From contig NZ_CP121463.1 of NCBI RefSeq assembly GCF_029690065.1, positions 868,001-932,000 on the forward strand: DNA of 64,000 nt, in the 5' to 3' direction. This DNA comes from Arthrobacter sp. Y-9. Lineage in GTDB: Bacteria > Actinomycetota > Actinomycetes > Actinomycetales > Micrococcaceae. A program made the translations under genes and the position numbers. A model generated the notes under the pieces. That model did no database searches and had not been told where the DNA came from. It saw only the letters and a program-made list of their open reading frames with translations. This document shows, piece by piece, positions 17,105 through 25,650 of the stretch (positions within the stretch are counted from its first letter, which is position 1; each line of letters opens with the position of its first letter).

Positions 17105-17869
17105 TCAGACGGTCAGGTACTGCTCCGCCCACGCGGAGATGATGCGGGCAACGCGCGCCGCCTGACCCTTGCCCGTCAGGAGGTGCTCGGTGCCTTCCAG
17201 CGAGACGAAGCTCCGGGGGTGCCGGGCGGTCTGGAAGATGGCACTGGCGTTGTCGATCCCCACGGTGTTGTCCGTGGGGGAGTGGAGCACCATGAGGGGA
17301 CGGTGCAGGCCACGGATGCACTCCCGCAGATCGGCCTGCTGGACGTCCTCCACGAAGTGCCGGCGGACCTCGCGACGGCGGCCGCCCAGGTCCACCTCGG
17401 CGCTTCCGGTGGAGAGGATGGTGTCCACCTCGGCATCGAACATGTGCTCCACGTGCCGGGGCTCATACGGCGCCGCGACGGTCGCGACGGCGGCCACCTC
17501 GGGGAGGGACGACGCTGCGGCGAGCACCGCGGCCCCGCCGAAGGAATGGCCCACCAGGAGGCTGATCTGCTTGCCTTCGCCGCGCAGGAACTCCGCCGCC
17601 TTGATGGTGTCCGCCACCTTGACGCTGAAGGAGCCGTCCGACCAGTCCCCGGCGGAATCGCCCAGCCCGAGATTGTCGAAGCGCAGCATCCCCACCCCTT
17701 GCTCGGCGAGGCCCTTGCAGATCCTCGAGGCCGACGGGCTGTCCTTGCCCAGCGTCAGTCCGTGGGAGAACAGACCCCAGCCGCGGACCGGGCCGTCCGG
17801 GACGTCCAGGATGCCGGCCAGGCGTGCGCCCGTGCTGCCGTCGAAGCTGACCTTGAGGGTGGTGGGCAT
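17105..17869 (-). CDS. Alpha/beta hydrolase (OsmC-associated type)
   Basis: 254 residues from ATG 17869, which has AAAGGCGG upstream; an ATG at 17884 is 15 bp earlier and lies before that site. The nucleophile elbow is LLVGHSFGGAAVL, with the acid likely in VLHSPTDNTV and His in GTEHLL. FSHGLTLGKDSPSASRI and RFDNLGLGDSAG match the hydrolase half of bifunctional hydrolase/OsmC proteins, but the OsmC half is missing here. Substrate unknown. Confidence 0.87.
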   Translation of the reverse strand: MPTTLKVSFDGSTGARLAGILDVPDGPVRGWGLFSHGLTLGKDSPSASRICKGLAEQGVGMLRFDNLGLGDSAGDWSDGSFSVKVADTIKAAEFLRGEGKQISLLVGHSFGGAAVLAAASSLPEVAAVATVAAPYEPRHVEHMFDAEVDTILSTGSAEVDLGGRRREVRRHFVEDVQQADLRECIRGLHRPLMVLHSPTDNTVGIDNASAIFQTARHPRSFVSLEGTEHLLTGKGQAARVARIISAWAEQYLTV

Positions 17870-18020
17870 CGGGCCGCCTTTCATCTGTCGTAGCCCTCAG
17901 AAGCGTACCGGGCCGCCGCCGCACGCGCCGGATGTGAAGCGCCTCGGCGTCATGGCTGCCTGCCGCACGCCCAGGCGGCGAGGACGGCCCGGCGTGCACG
18001 ACGGCGCCCGGAAACGCGAA

Positions 18021-18052
18021 CGGCGCCGCTCACCGTGAGGTGAGCGGCGCCG
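18021..18052. terminator. Terminator of the sdh operon
   Basis: Perfect 14-bp stem CGGCGCCGCTCACC/GGTGAGCGGCGCCG with a GTGA loop, 18 bp after the sdhB stop on the minus strand. Nearly identical core to the terminators at 43835 and 51189. Confidence 0.8.
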
Positions 18053-18069
18053 TCCGTCGGCTGCTGAGA

Positions 18070-18852
18070 TCAGATGCTGCGGGTCAGGATCGCCTGCTTG
18101 ACCTCGGCGATCGCCTGCGTGATCTGGATGCCACGGGGGCAGGCCTCGGAGCAGTTGAAGGTGGTGCGGCAGCGCCACACGCCTTCCTTGTCGTTGAGGA
18201 TCTCCAGGCGCATGTCACCGGCGTCATCACGGGAATCGAAGATGAAGCGGTGCGCGTTCACGATCGCGGCCGGGCCGAAGTACTGGCCATCGGTCCAGAA
18301 CACCGGGCAGCTCGAGGTGCAGGCGGCGCACAGGATGCACTTGGTGGTGTCATCGAAGCGCTGACGGTCCTCGGGGGACTGCAGGCGTTCCTTGGTCGGC
18401 TCGTGGCCGCCCGGGATGAGGAACGGCATGACCTCGCGGTAGGACTGGAAGAACGGCTCCATGTCCACGATCAGGTCCTTCTCCACCGGGAGGCCCTTGA
18501 TCGGTTCCACCGTGATGGGCTTGGACGTGTCCAGGTCTTTCAGCAGGGTCTTGCAGGCCAGACGGTTGCGGCCGTTGATGCGCATGGCATCGGAGCCGCA
18601 CACGCCGTGGGCGCAGGAGCGGCGGAACGAGAGCGAGCCGTCGTGGTCCCACTTGACCTTGTGCAGGGCGTCCAGGACACGGTCGGTGCCGTACATGGTG
18701 AGCGTGAAGTCATCCCAGTGCGCCTCTTCCGAGACCTCCGGGTTGTAACGACGGACGCGCAGCGTGATGTCGAAGGACGGGATCTCCCCGCCGCCTCCGG
18801 CACTCGCCGGCAGCTCCACCTTGGATGCGGGTTCAGCGGTTGCGGCAGTCAT
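18070..18852 (-). CDS. sdhB: Succinate dehydrogenase iron-sulfur subunit
   Basis: 260 residues. The [2Fe-2S] ligands are in RRSCAHGVCGSDAM and RLACKTLL; the [4Fe-4S] and [3Fe-4S] ligands in CILCAACTSSCPVFW and FNCSEACPRGIQI. It passes electrons from SdhA to the membrane anchor in complex II. The start overlaps the sdhA stop by one base. Confidence 0.97.
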   Translation of the reverse strand: MTAATAEPASKVELPASAGGGGEIPSFDITLRVRRYNPEVSEEAHWDDFTLTMYGTDRVLDALHKVKWDHDGSLSFRRSCAHGVCGSDAMRINGRNRLACKTLLKDLDTSKPITVEPIKGLPVEKDLIVDMEPFFQSYREVMPFLIPGGHEPTKERLQSPEDRQRFDDTTKCILCAACTSSCPVFWTDGQYFGPAAIVNAHRFIFDSRDDAGDMRLEILNDKEGVWRCRTTFNCSEACPRGIQITQAIAEVKQAILTRSI

Positions 18853-20639
18853 CAGTACTTACGCTCCATCGGCTCGTAACGGGTGAAGATCACCGGCTTG
18901 GTGTCCAGACGGATGCCGGCGACGTGTTCGGCGGACGACTCCGAGTCCTTGTAAGCCATGGAGTGCTTCATGAACTTGGCATCGTCGCGGTCGGGGAAGT
19001 CCTCGCGGTAGTGACCGCCGCGGGATTCCTCACGGTGCAGGGCCGCCACGGTCATGACCTTGGCGAGTTCCAGCAGGAAGCCGAGCTCGACGGCCTCGAG
19101 GAGATCCAGGTTGAAGCGCTTGCCCTTGTCCTGGATGGAGATGTTCTTGTACCGCTCCTCGAAGGAGGCGATGTCCTGGAGCACCTGGTTCAGGGTCTCC
19201 GCGGAACGGAACACCTGCATGTTCGCGTCCATGGTGTCCTGGAGTTCCTTGCGGATCGCGGCGACGCGCTCGGTGCCATTGGCGTTGCGGACGGAGTCCA
19301 GCAGGCCGAGGGTGAACGCCTCGGGATCCTCCGGCAGCTCGACGTAGTCGGCGCCCTTGGCGTATTCCGCGGCGGCGACGCCGGCGCGCTTGCCGAAGAC
19401 GTTGATGTCCAGGAGGGAGTTGGTGCCGAGACGGTTGGAGCCGTGCACGGACACGCAGGCCACCTCACCGGCGGCGAACAGGCCCGGGATCACCGTGTCG
19501 TTGTCCTGGAGGACCTCGGTGGCGATGTTGGTGGGGATGCCGCCCATGGCGTAGTGCGCCGTCGGGAACACCGGCACGGGCTCGGTGTACGGTTCCACGC
19601 CCAGGTAGGTGCGGGCGAACTCGGTGATGTCCGGGAGCTTGGCGTCGATGTGAGCCGGCTCCAGGTGCGTCAGGTCGAGCAGCACGTAGTCCTTGTTCGG
19701 ACCGCAGCCCCGGCCTTCGCGGACCTCGTTGGCCATGGAGCGGGCCACGATGTCACGGGGCGCCAGGTCCTTGATGGTGGGGGCGTAACGCTCCATGAAG
19801 CGCTCACCTTCGGAGTTGCGCAGGATGGCGCCTTCGCCACGGGCCGCTTCGGAGAGCAGGATGCCGAGGCCGGCCAGGCCGGTCGGGTGGAACTGGAAGA
19901 ACTCCATGTCCTCCAGCGGGATGCCACGGCGGAAGGCGATGCCCATGCCGTCACCGGTCAGGGTGTGGGCGTTGGACGTGGTCTTGAAGACCTTGCCGGC
20001 GCCGCCGGAGGCGAACACCACGCTCTTGGCCTGGAAGACGTGCAGCTCACCGGTCGCGAGGTCGTAGGAGACCACGCCGGCGACGCGCTTCTGCTGGTAC
20101 GGGGTGCCGTCCTCGCGGACCGCGTCCTCTTCGACCGTCAGGAGGTCGAGGACGTAGTACTCGTTGTAGAACTCCACATTGTGCTTGACGCAGTTCTGGT
20201 AGAGCGTCTGCAGGATCATGTGGCCGGTGCGGTCCGCGGCGTAACAGGCACGGCGGACAGGCGCCTTGCCGTGGTCGCGGGTGTGACCGCCGAAGCGGCG
20301 CTGGTCGATGCGGCCTTCGGGCGTGCGGTTGAACGGCAGACCCATCTTCTCCAGGTCCAGCACGGCGTCGATGGCTTCCTTCGCCATGACCTCGGCCGCG
20401 TCCTGGTCCACCAGGTAGTCACCGCCCTTGACGGTGTCGAAGGTGTGCCACTCCCAGTTGTCCTCTTCGACATTGGCGAGTGCTGCGCACATGCCGCCCT
20501 GAGCGGCGCCCGTGTGGGAGCGGGTGGGGTAGAGCTTGGTCAGCACGGCCGTGCGGGCACGCTGGCCAGCTTCGATCGCTGCGCGCATTCCGGCGCCACC
20601 GGCGCCGATGATCACAACATCGTACTTGTGGACCTGCAT
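18852..20639 (-). CDS. sdhA: Succinate dehydrogenase flavoprotein subunit
   Basis: 595 residues, normal for the E. coli-like branch. FAD-binding GAGGAGMRAAIEAG, the covalent-FAD His segment in RSHTGAAQGGMCAAL, the substrate site EFFQFHPTGLAG, and the capping/active-site HGSNRLGTNSLLDINVFG and REESRGGHYREDFPDRDD are present. Oxidises succinate to fumarate. Confidence 0.98.
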   Translation of the reverse strand: MQVHKYDVVIIGAGGAGMRAAIEAGQRARTAVLTKLYPTRSHTGAAQGGMCAALANVEEDNWEWHTFDTVKGGDYLVDQDAAEVMAKEAIDAVLDLEKMGLPFNRTPEGRIDQRRFGGHTRDHGKAPVRRACYAADRTGHMILQTLYQNCVKHNVEFYNEYYVLDLLTVEEDAVREDGTPYQQKRVAGVVSYDLATGELHVFQAKSVVFASGGAGKVFKTTSNAHTLTGDGMGIAFRRGIPLEDMEFFQFHPTGLAGLGILLSEAARGEGAILRNSEGERFMERYAPTIKDLAPRDIVARSMANEVREGRGCGPNKDYVLLDLTHLEPAHIDAKLPDITEFARTYLGVEPYTEPVPVFPTAHYAMGGIPTNIATEVLQDNDTVIPGLFAAGEVACVSVHGSNRLGTNSLLDINVFGKRAGVAAAEYAKGADYVELPEDPEAFTLGLLDSVRNANGTERVAAIRKELQDTMDANMQVFRSAETLNQVLQDIASFEERYKNISIQDKGKRFNLDLLEAVELGFLLELAKVMTVAALHREESRGGHYREDFPDRDDAKFMKHSMAYKDSESSAEHVAGIRLDTKPVIFTRYEPMERKY

Positions 20640-20699
20640 TCTCAGATGCCTTCTCTCTTCCAGGAAAATCTTCTGCTCAGGCCGCGGACGGCCTGGACG

Positions 20700-21173
20700 C
20701 TACGGGGCCGGGCAGAAGGACGGCGCGCCGTCCATGAGCTGGCCGTTGAGCACCGGGCACGGATCGAAGGTGAAGATCACCAGGGTGCCCAGGACCACGA
20801 CGACGGCGGACGCCACGTAGAGCAGCGTCTTCAGGACGCGGCGGGTGCTGTCCTTCTCGGCGTAGTCGTTGATGATGGTGCGGACGCCGTTGCTGCCGTG
20901 CAGGAAGGCCAGCCACAGCATGGCCAGATCCCAGAACTGCCAGAACGGGTCGGCCCACTTGCCGGCCACGAAGCCGAAGTCGATGGCGTGGATGCCCTGA
21001 CCGACCATGAGGTTCACGAAGAGGTGGCCGAAGATCAGCACCACCAGGATGACACCGGAGAGCCGCATGAAGAGCCATGCGAACATCTCGAAGTTGCCCT
21101 TGGAACCGGACGTGCGGCGGTACTGCGGGGCGATGCGGCTGTTGCCGCTGCGAGGAGCCTGAATCGTGCTCAT
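20700..21173 (-). CDS. sdhD: Succinate dehydrogenase membrane anchor subunit
   Basis: 157 residues with three membrane segments (FEMFAWLFMRLSGVILVVLIFGHL; FWDLAMLWLAFLHGSNG; TLLYVASAVVVVLGTLVIF). HGSNGVRTIINDY carries the likely quinone/heme-side residues. Starts 3 bp after sdhC, 60 bp before sdhA. Confidence 0.9.
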   Translation of the reverse strand: MSTIQAPRSGNSRIAPQYRRTSGSKGNFEMFAWLFMRLSGVILVVLIFGHLFVNLMVGQGIHAIDFGFVAGKWADPFWQFWDLAMLWLAFLHGSNGVRTIINDYAEKDSTRRVLKTLLYVASAVVVVLGTLVIFTFDPCPVLNGQLMDGAPSFCPAP

Positions 21174-21176
21174 GGC

Positions 21177-21557
21177 TTAGTGACCTCCCAGTGCCAGGCT
21201 GAGGTGACGGATGGCGAAGGCTGCGAAGACCACGACCCAGATGATGAGCACGGCCCAGAGCATCTGGCGCTGGTACTTGGCGCCCTTCTTCCAGAAATCG
21301 ATCGCGATGACGCGCAGGCCATTGAAGGCGTGGAAGAGGATCGCGGCCACCAGGCCGGTCTCGCCCACGGCCATGAGGGGGTTCTTATACGCCCCGATGA
21401 CGCTGGTGTAGACCTCCGGGGACACGCGGACCAGCGACGTGTCCAGGACGTGCACCAACAAGAAGAAGAAGATCACAACACCGGTGATGCGGTGCCCAAC
21501 CCAAGACCACATGCCCTCCCGGCCGCGGTACAAGGTGCCAGCTGGTTTCGTCGGCAC
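21177..21557 (-). CDS. sdhC: Succinate dehydrogenase cytochrome b556 subunit
   Basis: 126 residues from GTG 21557, which has AGG 8 nt upstream and gives VPTKPAGTLYRGREGMWSWV as N-terminus; an ATG at 21644 would place the start on the -10 box. Three membrane helices. WVGHRITGVVIFFFLLVHV and LFHAFNGLRVI contain the conserved His residues; the latter is the usual heme b ligand. First gene of sdhCDAB. Confidence 0.93.
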   Translation of the reverse strand: MPTKPAGTLYRGREGMWSWVGHRITGVVIFFFLLVHVLDTSLVRVSPEVYTSVIGAYKNPLMAVGETGLVAAILFHAFNGLRVIAIDFWKKGAKYQRQMLWAVLIIWVVVFAAFAIRHLSLALGGH

Positions 21558-21643
21558 TGAATAAACCTCCCTGGAACACGGCAGCGCTGGCATGTAGTCC
21601 ATGCGGGGGAACGCATGCTGTGTGAGCCTGATGGCCCAAGCCA

Positions 21644-21672
21644 AATCTAGGCTTCGCTCACAGCTTATTCAA
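21644..21672 (-). promoter_or_regulatory. Promoter of sdhCDAB
   Basis: On the minus strand -35 TTGAAT (21672-21667), exactly 17 bp, then -10 TAGATT (21649-21644). The predicted start near 21637 leaves an 80-nt leader before sdhC. Best-looking sigma-A-type promoter in the window. Confidence 0.7.
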
Positions 21673-21799
21673 TTTAGCTTTGCCTTGCCCCAATAATGCG
21701 AGTGCGGAATTCGGGCAAATGCGACTGCGCATGAGATTAATGCCACAAACGCGCGGTGCGCCCGGGCAGGCCTGCGCCGTCATCAGGGGGTCCGTCGCC

Positions 21800-21805
21800 T
21801 ACCAT
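21800..21805 (+). promoter_or_regulatory. -10 box of manC (leaderless)
   Basis: TACCAT six nt before GTG 21812. This decides the manC start, since no in-frame codon nearby has a ribosome-binding site. Confidence 0.5.
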
Positions 21806-21811
21806 GTGGGG

Positions 21812-22945
21812 GTGAGTAACGACAATGTGGACGCCCGCAGCCACGCGATGGCCCGCTTCTTCGCGGTCATCCCTGCCGGCGGCGTAGGTACCCGTCTGTG
21901 GCCCCTCTCCCGTGCGGCCGCACCCAAGTTCCTGCATGATCTGACCGGCTCGGGGAGCACCCTCATCCGTGCGACCTACGACCGGCTCGAGCCCCTGGCG
22001 GAAGGCCGCGTGCTCGTGGTCACCGGCGAGGCCCACCGCGCCGCCGTCTGCCGCCAGCTCCCCGAACTCTCGGACCGCGACCTGGTGCTCGAGAGCGAGC
22101 CCAAGGACTCCGCCGCCGCGATCGGCCTGGCCGCCGCCATCCTGCACGAGCGCGACCCGGAGACCATCATGGGCTCCTTCGCCGCCGACCAGGTGATCAG
22201 CCCCACTCACGTCTTCCAGGCCGCCGTGCGCGAAGCGATCCACACCGCTGCCACCGGAAAGATCGTCACCATCGGCATCAAGCCCACCCACCCCTCCACG
22301 GGCTTCGGCTACATCCGGGTCGGTGAACTCCTGAACGTCGAGGAGGCCCCGAACGCCCACGCCGTCGTGGAGTTCGTGGAGAAGCCCAACGAGACCGTGG
22401 CGCGCCAGTACCTCGACAGCGGTGACTACGTCTGGAACGCCGGCATGTTCGTGGCGCCGGTCGCCCTCATGCTCAAGCACCTGGAGATCAACCAGCCCGA
22501 GCTGCACGCCGGTCTCCTGGAGATCGCCCGTGCGTGGGACACTCCGGAGCGCGACGCCGTCACGGCGCGCATCTGGCCGACCCTGCCCAAGATCGCCATC
22601 GACTACGCGGTGGCCGAGCCTGCCGCGGCCGCCGGCGACGTCGCCGTCGTGCCCGGCGAGTTCGGCTGGGACGACGTCGGGGACTTCGCGGCGATCGGCC
22701 GCCTGAACAGCGCGCGTGAGGTCGATGACGTCACCGTCCTGGGCGATGACCCGCGCGTCTTCACCGAGGACGCCAGCGGCGTCGTGGTGGCGGACACCAA
22801 GCGGGTGATCGCGCTGATCGGCATCAAGGACGTCGTGATCGTGGACACCCCGGACGCCCTGCTGGTGACGACGACGGAGCACGCGCAGCGCGTGAAGAGC
22901 GCCGTGGACGCCTTCAAGGCGAGTGGCGACACGGACGTTCTGTAA
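21812..22945 (+). CDS. manC: Mannose-1-phosphate guanylyltransferase
   Basis: 377 residues from GTG 21812; ATG 21848 is an alternative. Makes GDP-mannose from mannose-1-P and GTP for glycans and lipoglycans. Nucleotide-binding motif IPAGGVGTRLWPLSRAAAPKF, then GSFAADQVI, FVEKPN, YVWNAGMF and the C-terminal beta-helix start DVAVVPGEFGWDDVGDF are typical of the GMP family. It has only the transferase domain; no type II phosphomannose isomerase extension. Confidence 0.92.
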   Translation: MSNDNVDARSHAMARFFAVIPAGGVGTRLWPLSRAAAPKFLHDLTGSGSTLIRATYDRLEPLAEGRVLVVTGEAHRAAVCRQLPELSDRDLVLESEPKDSAAAIGLAAAILHERDPETIMGSFAADQVISPTHVFQAAVREAIHTAATGKIVTIGIKPTHPSTGFGYIRVGELLNVEEAPNAHAVVEFVEKPNETVARQYLDSGDYVWNAGMFVAPVALMLKHLEINQPELHAGLLEIARAWDTPERDAVTARIWPTLPKIAIDYAVAEPAAAAGDVAVVPGEFGWDDVGDFAAIGRLNSAREVDDVTVLGDDPRVFTEDASGVVVADTKRVIALIGIKDVVIVDTPDALLVTTTEHAQRVKSAVDAFKASGDTDVL

Positions 22946-22984
22946 CCCCGCGTGACCTTTTGAGGTTTTTCCGCACGCCCGCTC

Positions 22985-22990
22985 TAAAGT
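22985..22990 (+). promoter_or_regulatory. -10 box of M20 amidohydrolase gene (leaderless)
   Basis: TAAAGT six nt before GTG 22997; TTGAGG at 22960 could be a -35 with a long 19-bp spacer. Confidence 0.45.
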
Positions 22991-22996
22991 GTCAGG

Positions 22997-24205
22997 GTGC
23001 GCAACTACTCCAGCGAATCGAACCCGCCGCAGCTTGCCGGACCCTGGCTGGAACCGCTCCTGCCGGAGCTGATCGAGTTCCGCCGGGATCTGCATGCGCA
23101 CCCTGAGCTCTCCTTCAAGGAGTTCCGCACCACGGACCGACTCGTGGCGCGCCTGGAGGCCGCCGGGCTGAGCCCGCGGCGCCTCGAGGGCACCGGCGTC
23201 GTGGTGGACGTGGGGGAGGGGCCCATCGCCACCGCGCTGCGCGGGGACATCGACGCCCTGCCGATCATCGAGGAGACGGGCCTTCCCTTCGCGAGCACCA
23301 ATCACGGCGTGACGCACGCCTGCGGGCACGACGTGCACACCACCACCATGCTCGGCGTCGCCCTCGTCCTGCACGCAATGCACCAGGCCGAGCCGCTGGG
23401 CGGCTCCGTCCGAATCATCTTCCAGCCCGCCGAGGAGACCATGCCGGGCGGCGCGCTGTCCTGCATCGCCCAGGGCGTCCTGGACGGGGTGCCGCGCATC
23501 ATGGCGCTGCACTGCGACCCCAAGATCGACGTCGGGCACATCGGCACGCGCATCGGGGCGATCACCTCGGCGTCGGACACCATCAAGATCGAGCTGACGG
23601 GGCGCGGCGGCCACACGTCGCGCCCGCACCTGACCGAGGACCTCGTGTTCGCGCTCTCCCAGATCGCCGTGAGCGTCCCCGCCGTGCTGTCGCGCCGGAT
23701 CGACGTCCGCAGCGCCGTCTCCGTGGTGTGGGGGCAGATCAGCGCCGGCTCCGCGCCCAACGCCATCCCGGCCAGCGGGTACATGGCCGGCACCATGCGC
23801 TGTCTGGACCGTGACGCCTGGCACGGCGCCGGGGAGCTCCTGGACAGCGTGGTGCAGCAGGTCGCGGCGCCGTACGGCGTGGATGTGCACCTGGAGCACA
23901 CCCGCGGCGTGCCGCCGGTGGTGAACTCGGAACACGAGACCGCCCTGATCGAGGCCGCGGCCCGCGCGGAGCTCGGCGAGAGCGCCGTCGTGCTCACGCC
24001 GCAGTCCATGGGCGGCGAGGATTTCGCCTGGTTCCTGGCCGACGTCCCCGGCGCCATGATGCGTCTGGGCACCCGCACGCCCGGGGGCGAGGAATACGAT
24101 CTGCACCGCGGCGACTACATCCTCGATGAGCGTGCGCTCGGCTACGGGATCAGGGTCCTCGCCGGGGCCGCGCTGCGCACCATCAGGGATCTCGACGAGG
24201 CCTAG
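22997..24205 (+). CDS. M20-family amidohydrolase
   Basis: 402 residues. Metal-dependent amidohydrolase of the HipO/IAA-amino-acid hydrolase branch: RRDLHAHPELSF, ALRGDIDALPI, ACGHDVHTTTML (Cys/His metal ligands), FQPAEETMPGG (Glu pair), GRGGHTSRP for the dimerisation domain, and the C-terminal MGGEDFAWFL. Releases an amino acid from an N-acyl or N-aroyl conjugate; the physiological substrate is not evident. Leaderless GTG start. Followed by a nucleoside transport operon, with a hairpin between. Confidence 0.9.
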   Translation: MRNYSSESNPPQLAGPWLEPLLPELIEFRRDLHAHPELSFKEFRTTDRLVARLEAAGLSPRRLEGTGVVVDVGEGPIATALRGDIDALPIIEETGLPFASTNHGVTHACGHDVHTTTMLGVALVLHAMHQAEPLGGSVRIIFQPAEETMPGGALSCIAQGVLDGVPRIMALHCDPKIDVGHIGTRIGAITSASDTIKIELTGRGGHTSRPHLTEDLVFALSQIAVSVPAVLSRRIDVRSAVSVVWGQISAGSAPNAIPASGYMAGTMRCLDRDAWHGAGELLDSVVQQVAAPYGVDVHLEHTRGVPPVVNSEHETALIEAAARAELGESAVVLTPQSMGGEDFAWFLADVPGAMMRLGTRTPGGEEYDLHRGDYILDERALGYGIRVLAGAALRTIRDLDEA

Positions 24206-24235
24206 GCCTACCCATAGGTAACAAATATTCAACGA

Positions 24236-24283
24236 TCAGTGCATATCCAGCCGTCCGTGGTAGCGGGCGGCGTGGATCACTGA
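24236..24283. promoter_or_regulatory. Long imperfect hairpin upstream of the BMP lipoprotein gene
   Basis: Nested arms TCAGTG/CACTGA, ATCC/GGAT and GCCGTCCG/CGGGCGGC (one G-U) around a 6-nt tip, 30 bp after the amidohydrolase stop and 67 bp before the BMP start. The AT-rich stretch AACAAATATTCAA just upstream (about 24220-24232) may be a promoter, which would put the hairpin at the 5' end of the transcript. It could equally terminate the upstream gene. Confidence 0.45.
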
Positions 24284-24349
24284 GTAATGTTGCCTTCATC
24301 ACCGCCCGGGCCATGGATGCTTGGGCATTTCGAGTTTTCTGGAGGATCC

Positions 24350-25471
24350 TTGAAGATTTCCAAGCAGGCGCGCGCCCTCGGCGCAGCCAAGCGCGGTTCG
24401 CTGGTCGGCGTCGCAGGCATGAGCGCCGCAGCCCTGCTGCTGTCCGCCTGTGGCGCAGCCCCGGAGCAGAAGTCCGGTTCCGCGGCCGGCAGCAGTGACT
24501 ACAAGGCGTGCATCGTCTCCGACTCCGGCGGCTTCGATGACCAGTCCTTCAACCAGTCCTCCTACGAAGGTCTGAAGAAGTCCGAGAAGGACCTGGGCAT
24601 CACGACCAAGGAGATCGAGTCCAAGTCGAACAACGACTTCGAACCGAATCTGCGTGCCATGGTCAGCGCCGGCTGCAACCTGACCGTCACGGTCGGCTTC
24701 CTCCTGGGTGACGCCACCAAGGCACAGGCCGCGGCCAACCCCAACAAGCACTTCACCATCATCGACTTCGCGTACGACAAGGAAATCGCCAACGTGAAGC
24801 CGATCATCTATGACACGGCTCAGGCCGCGTTCCTGGCCGGTTACGCCGCCGCCTCCACCACCAAGACCGGCAAGGTCGGCACCTTCGGCGGCATCAAGAT
24901 CCCCACCGTCACCATCTTCATGGACGGCTTCGCGGACGGCGTGAAGTACTTCAACGAGAAGAAGGGCAAGAACGTCCAGGTCCTCGGCTGGGACAAGGAC
25001 AAGCAGGACGGCACCTTCACCGGTGACTTCGAGAAGCAGGACAAGGGCAAGCAGGTCACCAAGTCCCTGCTCGACGGCGGAGCGGACATCATCATGCCCG
25101 TCGCCGGTCCGGTGGGCAAGGGCGCTGCCAGCGCTCTGAAGGAAGCCAAGGCCGGTGGCAAGGACGTCAAGCTCGTGTGGGTCGACTCCGACGGCTACCT
25201 GACCGCCCCCGAGTACAAGGGCCTCATGCTGACCTCCGTCATCAAGAAGATGGACGAAGCTGTGGAGACCGTGGTCAAGGACGACAAGGACGGCAAGTTC
25301 ACCGCCAAGCCGTACGTCGGCACGCTCGCCAACGGCGGCGTGGACGTGGCGCCGTTCCACGACCTCGCCTCGGCCGTTCCGGCCGATCTCCAGAGCGAGC
25401 TGGATGCCCTGAAGAAGGACATCATCGACGGCAAGATCAAGGTCGAGTCCAAGGCCAGCCCCAAGCAGTAG
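24350..25471 (+). CDS. BMP-family nucleoside-binding lipoprotein
   Basis: 373 residues from TTG 24350, chosen for GGAGG at 5 nt. A lipoprotein signal peptide ends in the lipobox LLLSACG (Cys near residue 34). The mature part is a basic membrane protein (PnrA/TmpC) fold: VSDSGGFDDQSFNQSSYEGL, IIDFAYD, AAFLAGYAAA, GGIKIPTVTIFMDGFADG, GADIIMPVAGPVG and VWVDSDGY line the nucleoside site. Supplies nucleosides to the ABC transporter encoded next; a hairpin after it allows higher expression of the binding protein. Confidence 0.93.
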   Translation: MKISKQARALGAAKRGSLVGVAGMSAAALLLSACGAAPEQKSGSAAGSSDYKACIVSDSGGFDDQSFNQSSYEGLKKSEKDLGITTKEIESKSNNDFEPNLRAMVSAGCNLTVTVGFLLGDATKAQAAANPNKHFTIIDFAYDKEIANVKPIIYDTAQAAFLAGYAAASTTKTGKVGTFGGIKIPTVTIFMDGFADGVKYFNEKKGKNVQVLGWDKDKQDGTFTGDFEKQDKGKQVTKSLLDGGADIIMPVAGPVGKGAASALKEAKAGGKDVKLVWVDSDGYLTAPEYKGLMLTSVIKKMDEAVETVVKDDKDGKFTAKPYVGTLANGGVDVAPFHDLASAVPADLQSELDALKKDIIDGKIKVESKASPKQ

Positions 25472-25487
25472 GGCTTCCGGCGTGAGT

Positions 25488-25536
25488 GCCGCCGCCCCCG
25501 TCGCCCGGTGAATTCCGCCGGGCCGGGGGCGGCGGC
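25488..25536 (+). terminator. Attenuating terminator between BMP and ABC genes
   Basis: Two-tier hairpin: 13-bp GCCGCCGCCCCCG/CGGGGGCGGCGGC outside and GCCCGG/CCGGGC inside, followed by GCTTTGCG. Typical between a binding-protein gene and its transporter genes. Confidence 0.7.
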
Positions 25537-25650
25537 GCTTTGCGTGAGTGAAGACCTGCACCGTGGACCCGGTGCTGGGATAGCCTGCTGGGTATTCGAT
25601 GCAATGGGACGACCGCACAGGGCATCATCTGATGGAACGGAAACAACAGC

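Noticed and set aside
18825-21560. A 911-codon open frame on the + strand antisense to sdhA-sdhD
   Set aside because: Third-position GC bias fits sdhA/sdhD on the minus strand, whose proteins are full-length and recognised; the + frame is a high-GC shadow.
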